Part shown: in pieces, positions 5,738 to 7,505 of the stretch
Numbering within the stretch: position 1 is the first letter of the stretch
Layout: every line of letters starts with the position of its first letter
Source: Allobrachymonas sp.
GTDB lineage: Bacteria > Pseudomonadota > Gammaproteobacteria > Burkholderiales > Burkholderiaceae_C
Reading direction: 5' to 3'
DNA: 7,505 nucleotides
NCBI GenBank assembly: GCA_017996515.1
Contig: JAGOGU010000066.1
Coordinates: 1-7,505, forward strand
Notes under the pieces: model-generated
What the model was told of the DNA's origin: nothing
What the model saw: only the letters and a program-made list of their open reading frames with translations
Databases searched by the model: none
Position numbers and translations under genes: made by a program

Positions 5738-7505
5738 TCAGGCAGCCTGAGGCGGCAGCTTGAATACGTTGACTGACTCCACCAGTCGCGAGGCGGCTTG
5801 TTGCAAGATGTCCGTTTCACGGTTCTGCGCTTCAATCTGCTGCGCAGTTTGTTGCGTACCATCACCGATCTGGCGTACGGCTTGCAACAACTGGTGCGAC
5901 ATCTCTTTCTGTTGCGCCGAGGCTTGTGCAATGCCTTGTACCTGCGATACGAGCTGCGCGGTAATTTCCTGCGTACGGCGCATTTGCTCCCCGGCTGCCT
6001 GCGCCTGTTCGGAACCTTCCACCACCTGCTCGATCGTGCGGTTCACCGTGTTGATGGTTTCGTTTGTTTCCTGCTGGATGTTACCCACCAGTGTGGCAAT
6101 CTGCTGTGTCGCGTTACGCGAGCTTTCCGCCAGCCGCTGCACCTCTTCCGCCACCACCGAGAAGCCTCGGCCGGCTTCACCGGCCACAGCCGCCTGCATG
6201 GACGCATTCAGCGCCAGCACGTGGGTACGCTCAGAGATGGTATTAATCAGATTCACGATACCGCTAATCTCTTGCGAACGTTCGCCCAAGCGCTTGATGC
6301 GTTTTTCCGTTTCGGCAATGGTAGCGCGGATGGATTCCATGCTGCGCACGGTATCGCTTACCGTGCTCAAGGCGTTGTTGGTAACTTGCGTCGCCTGCTC
6401 GGCAGACCGGTTGCTTTGCGAGGCCATTTCAGCCATGCGGTCCATGGTTTGTACCGCGCCTTGCAGCGACGTGGTCATCTGCTCCACGCTCTGGCGCTCG
6501 CTCTCGGCCGTTTGCGCTACCGTTTCGGCCTGCTGCTTCACATTGCTCGACACCTGCGCCACCTGGCCCGCAATATCGGTTACGCCGTGCAATACGCGCG
6601 CTGTTTCAGAGGCCAACTGGTTGATCGAGTCAGACACCGTGCCAATAATGTCTTCGGTCACAGGCGCTTGCACGGTCAGATCCCGCTCGGACAAGGCGTT
6701 TACCGCTTGCAGCACGTTAATTACCGAGTCGTTCAGGCGCTCGTTCTCGTCTTCCGCCCGTTTCTGTTGCGCGGCACGCTCGGCAATCGTCAAGCGCGAG
6801 AGGCGGCTGCCCAAATACATCAGCAAACCAATCAAAGCGAAACTCGTCACCATCAAGGCCAGGAACAGATACAGCGCATACCGCTGGGCATTTTGCGCCG
6901 AAGCCAAAGCGCCTTGCAGCCGCGTTTCCACCAGCACAGAGAACTCGTCCAACGGCCTGGATACCGCCAAAATACCCGCAGCATATTTTTCGTCATATAA
7001 CATTTGCGAGGCACGTTCGGGGTTCGGCGTATCCAACCGCGCATAGGTGCCTTGTGCATCCAGATAACGACCCTGCGCCATGTTCATGGCCTCCACCTCA
7101 ATCAGCGCCAAGGTATTGGACTCTGCTTCCGACTGCAGCACCAGCGCCAATTCCTGCTCGGTAAAGCCCGCTTGCCTCAACAGATCCCTTAGCGGGATGG
7201 CTTGATCGGTATCGGGCCGGGGCTTTTGCGGATTGGTGATATCCACCAGTTTCCAATAAATATCATGGTAACGCTCGGGGCGCGAAATACGGCCTTCACG
7301 AATATCCAGCACCGCATAGTATTGGCGCGCATATTCCGGATTGCGCGTTGCCACAAACTCACGCGACAGGTTCGTCAAATCGTCCGAACTTCGCTGGGTT
7401 TCGGCAGTCAAGCGCTGGGCCTGAATCCGGTTTTCCTCGGTCCGTTCCAAGTTTGCCGAGGCGCCCTGCATCGCATAACACGCGTAGCCCAATGCGCCCA
7501 GAGAA
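5738..7505 (-). CDS. Methyl-accepting chemoreceptor, PilJ-like (5' end outside window)
   Basis: An inner-membrane receptor that senses a periplasmic signal and controls the adjacent kinase. The frame is still open at base 7505. The TTG at 7492 (counted as residue 1 here) is probably internal, because the residues around it (SLGALGYACYA) look like the end of the first membrane helix. Residues 12-203 form a helical periplasmic domain with the motif LDIREGRISRPERYHDIYW (62-80), a pattern I recall in several proteobacterial receptors and kinases. A second membrane helix spans about 204-228. A HAMP-type region follows, with DLTVQAPVTEDIIGTVSDSI (271-290), close to PilJ. The signalling hairpin tip lies around 419-447 (ISERTHVLALNASMQAAVAG, then GEAGRGFSVVAEEVQRLA), and the helices return to a short tail ending FKLPPQAA. 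No NWETF-type CheR/CheB docking pentapeptide is at the C-terminus. It is the first operon gene seen; upstream response-regulator and adaptor genes are likely but not visible. PilJ-like is firm at the signalling domain; function (twitching, biofilm or other) is inferred. Confidence 0.93.
   Translation of the reverse strand, partial: SLGALGYACYAMQGASANLERTEENRIQAQRLTAETQRSSDDLTNLSREFVATRNPEYARQYYAVLDIREGRISRPERYHDIYWKLVDITNPQKPRPDTDQAIPLRDLLRQAGFTEQELALVLQSEAESNTLALIEVEAMNMAQGRYLDAQGTYARLDTPNPERASQMLYDEKYAAGILAVSRPLDEFSVLVETRLQGALASAQNAQRYALYLFLALMVTSFALIGLLMYLGSRLSRLTIAERAAQQKRAEDENERLNDSVINVLQAVNALSERDLTVQAPVTEDIIGTVSDSINQLASETARVLHGVTDIAGQVAQVSSNVKQQAETVAQTAESERQSVEQMTTSLQGAVQTMDRMAEMASQSNRSAEQATQVTNNALSTVSDTVRSMESIRATIAETEKRIKRLGERSQEISGIVNLINTISERTHVLALNASMQAAVAGEAGRGFSVVAEEVQRLAESSRNATQQIATLVGNIQQETNETINTVNRTIEQVVEGSEQAQAAGEQMRRTQEITAQLVSQVQGIAQASAQQKEMSHQLLQAVRQIGDGTQQTAQQIEAQNRETDILQQAASRLVESVNVFKLPPQAA

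Noticed and set aside
5760..7046. 428- and 400-codon open frames on the plus strand, antisense to the receptor gene
   Set aside because: They are shadows of the receptor gene; their products are Cys/Ser-rich or His/Arg/Leu-rich with no recognisable domain.
7490..7492. TTG as the start of the receptor gene
   Set aside because: The frame stays open to the window edge, and the residues on both sides of the TTG look like a first membrane helix, which a PilJ-like receptor needs. The true start is probably outside the window.

Overview
The window looks like the chromosome of a moderately GC-rich betaproteobacterium, most likely of the order Burkholderiales (a Comamonadaceae member such as a Comamonas relative is my best guess). 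This rests on protein style, codon usage and the def-fmt gene pair. No lineage marker settles it.

Plus strand, 1-1245: the last 49 codons of peptide deformylase (def), a 95-base spacer, and a complete methionyl-tRNA formyltransferase (fmt). Together they form the standard pair that adds the formyl group to initiator Met-tRNA and later removes it from new proteins. A weak intrinsic terminator follows fmt.

Convergent intergenic region, 1246-1675: no convincing gene. It holds the fmt terminator, a 9-bp G/C-rich palindrome of the dispersed-repeat type, a second imperfect palindrome, and a strong intrinsic terminator that closes the minus-strand operon and may also work on the plus strand.

Minus strand, 7505 down to 1676: a chemosensory operon transcribed towards fmt. 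In transcription order it has (1) a PilJ-like methyl-accepting chemoreceptor whose start lies outside the window; (2) a 126-nt gap with a 12-bp hairpin; (3) a 958-aa hybrid CheA kinase (degenerate Hpt/FimL-like N-terminus, one intact Hpt, long dimerisation helices, ATPase, CheW-like domain, C-terminal receiver) that starts at TTG; (4) a 163-aa protein of no recognised family, possibly a divergent CheW fold; (5) a 185-aa divergent CheW-like coupling protein. Genes 3-5 are tightly packed (13-nt gap, then a 4-nt ATGA overlap).

How it may work: the receptor senses a signal in the periplasm and, through the CheW-type adaptors, controls the kinase, which passes phosphate to its own receiver and probably to response regulators encoded upstream, outside the window. 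The family resembles the Pil-Chp (twitching/surface sensing) and Comamonas Flm (biofilm) pathways rather than the flagellar Che pathway. The most interesting points are the altered receptor tip together with an altered CheW motif, the unassigned 163-aa protein, the TTG start, and the hairpin between receptor and kinase genes. I did not find a wholly new kind of system.
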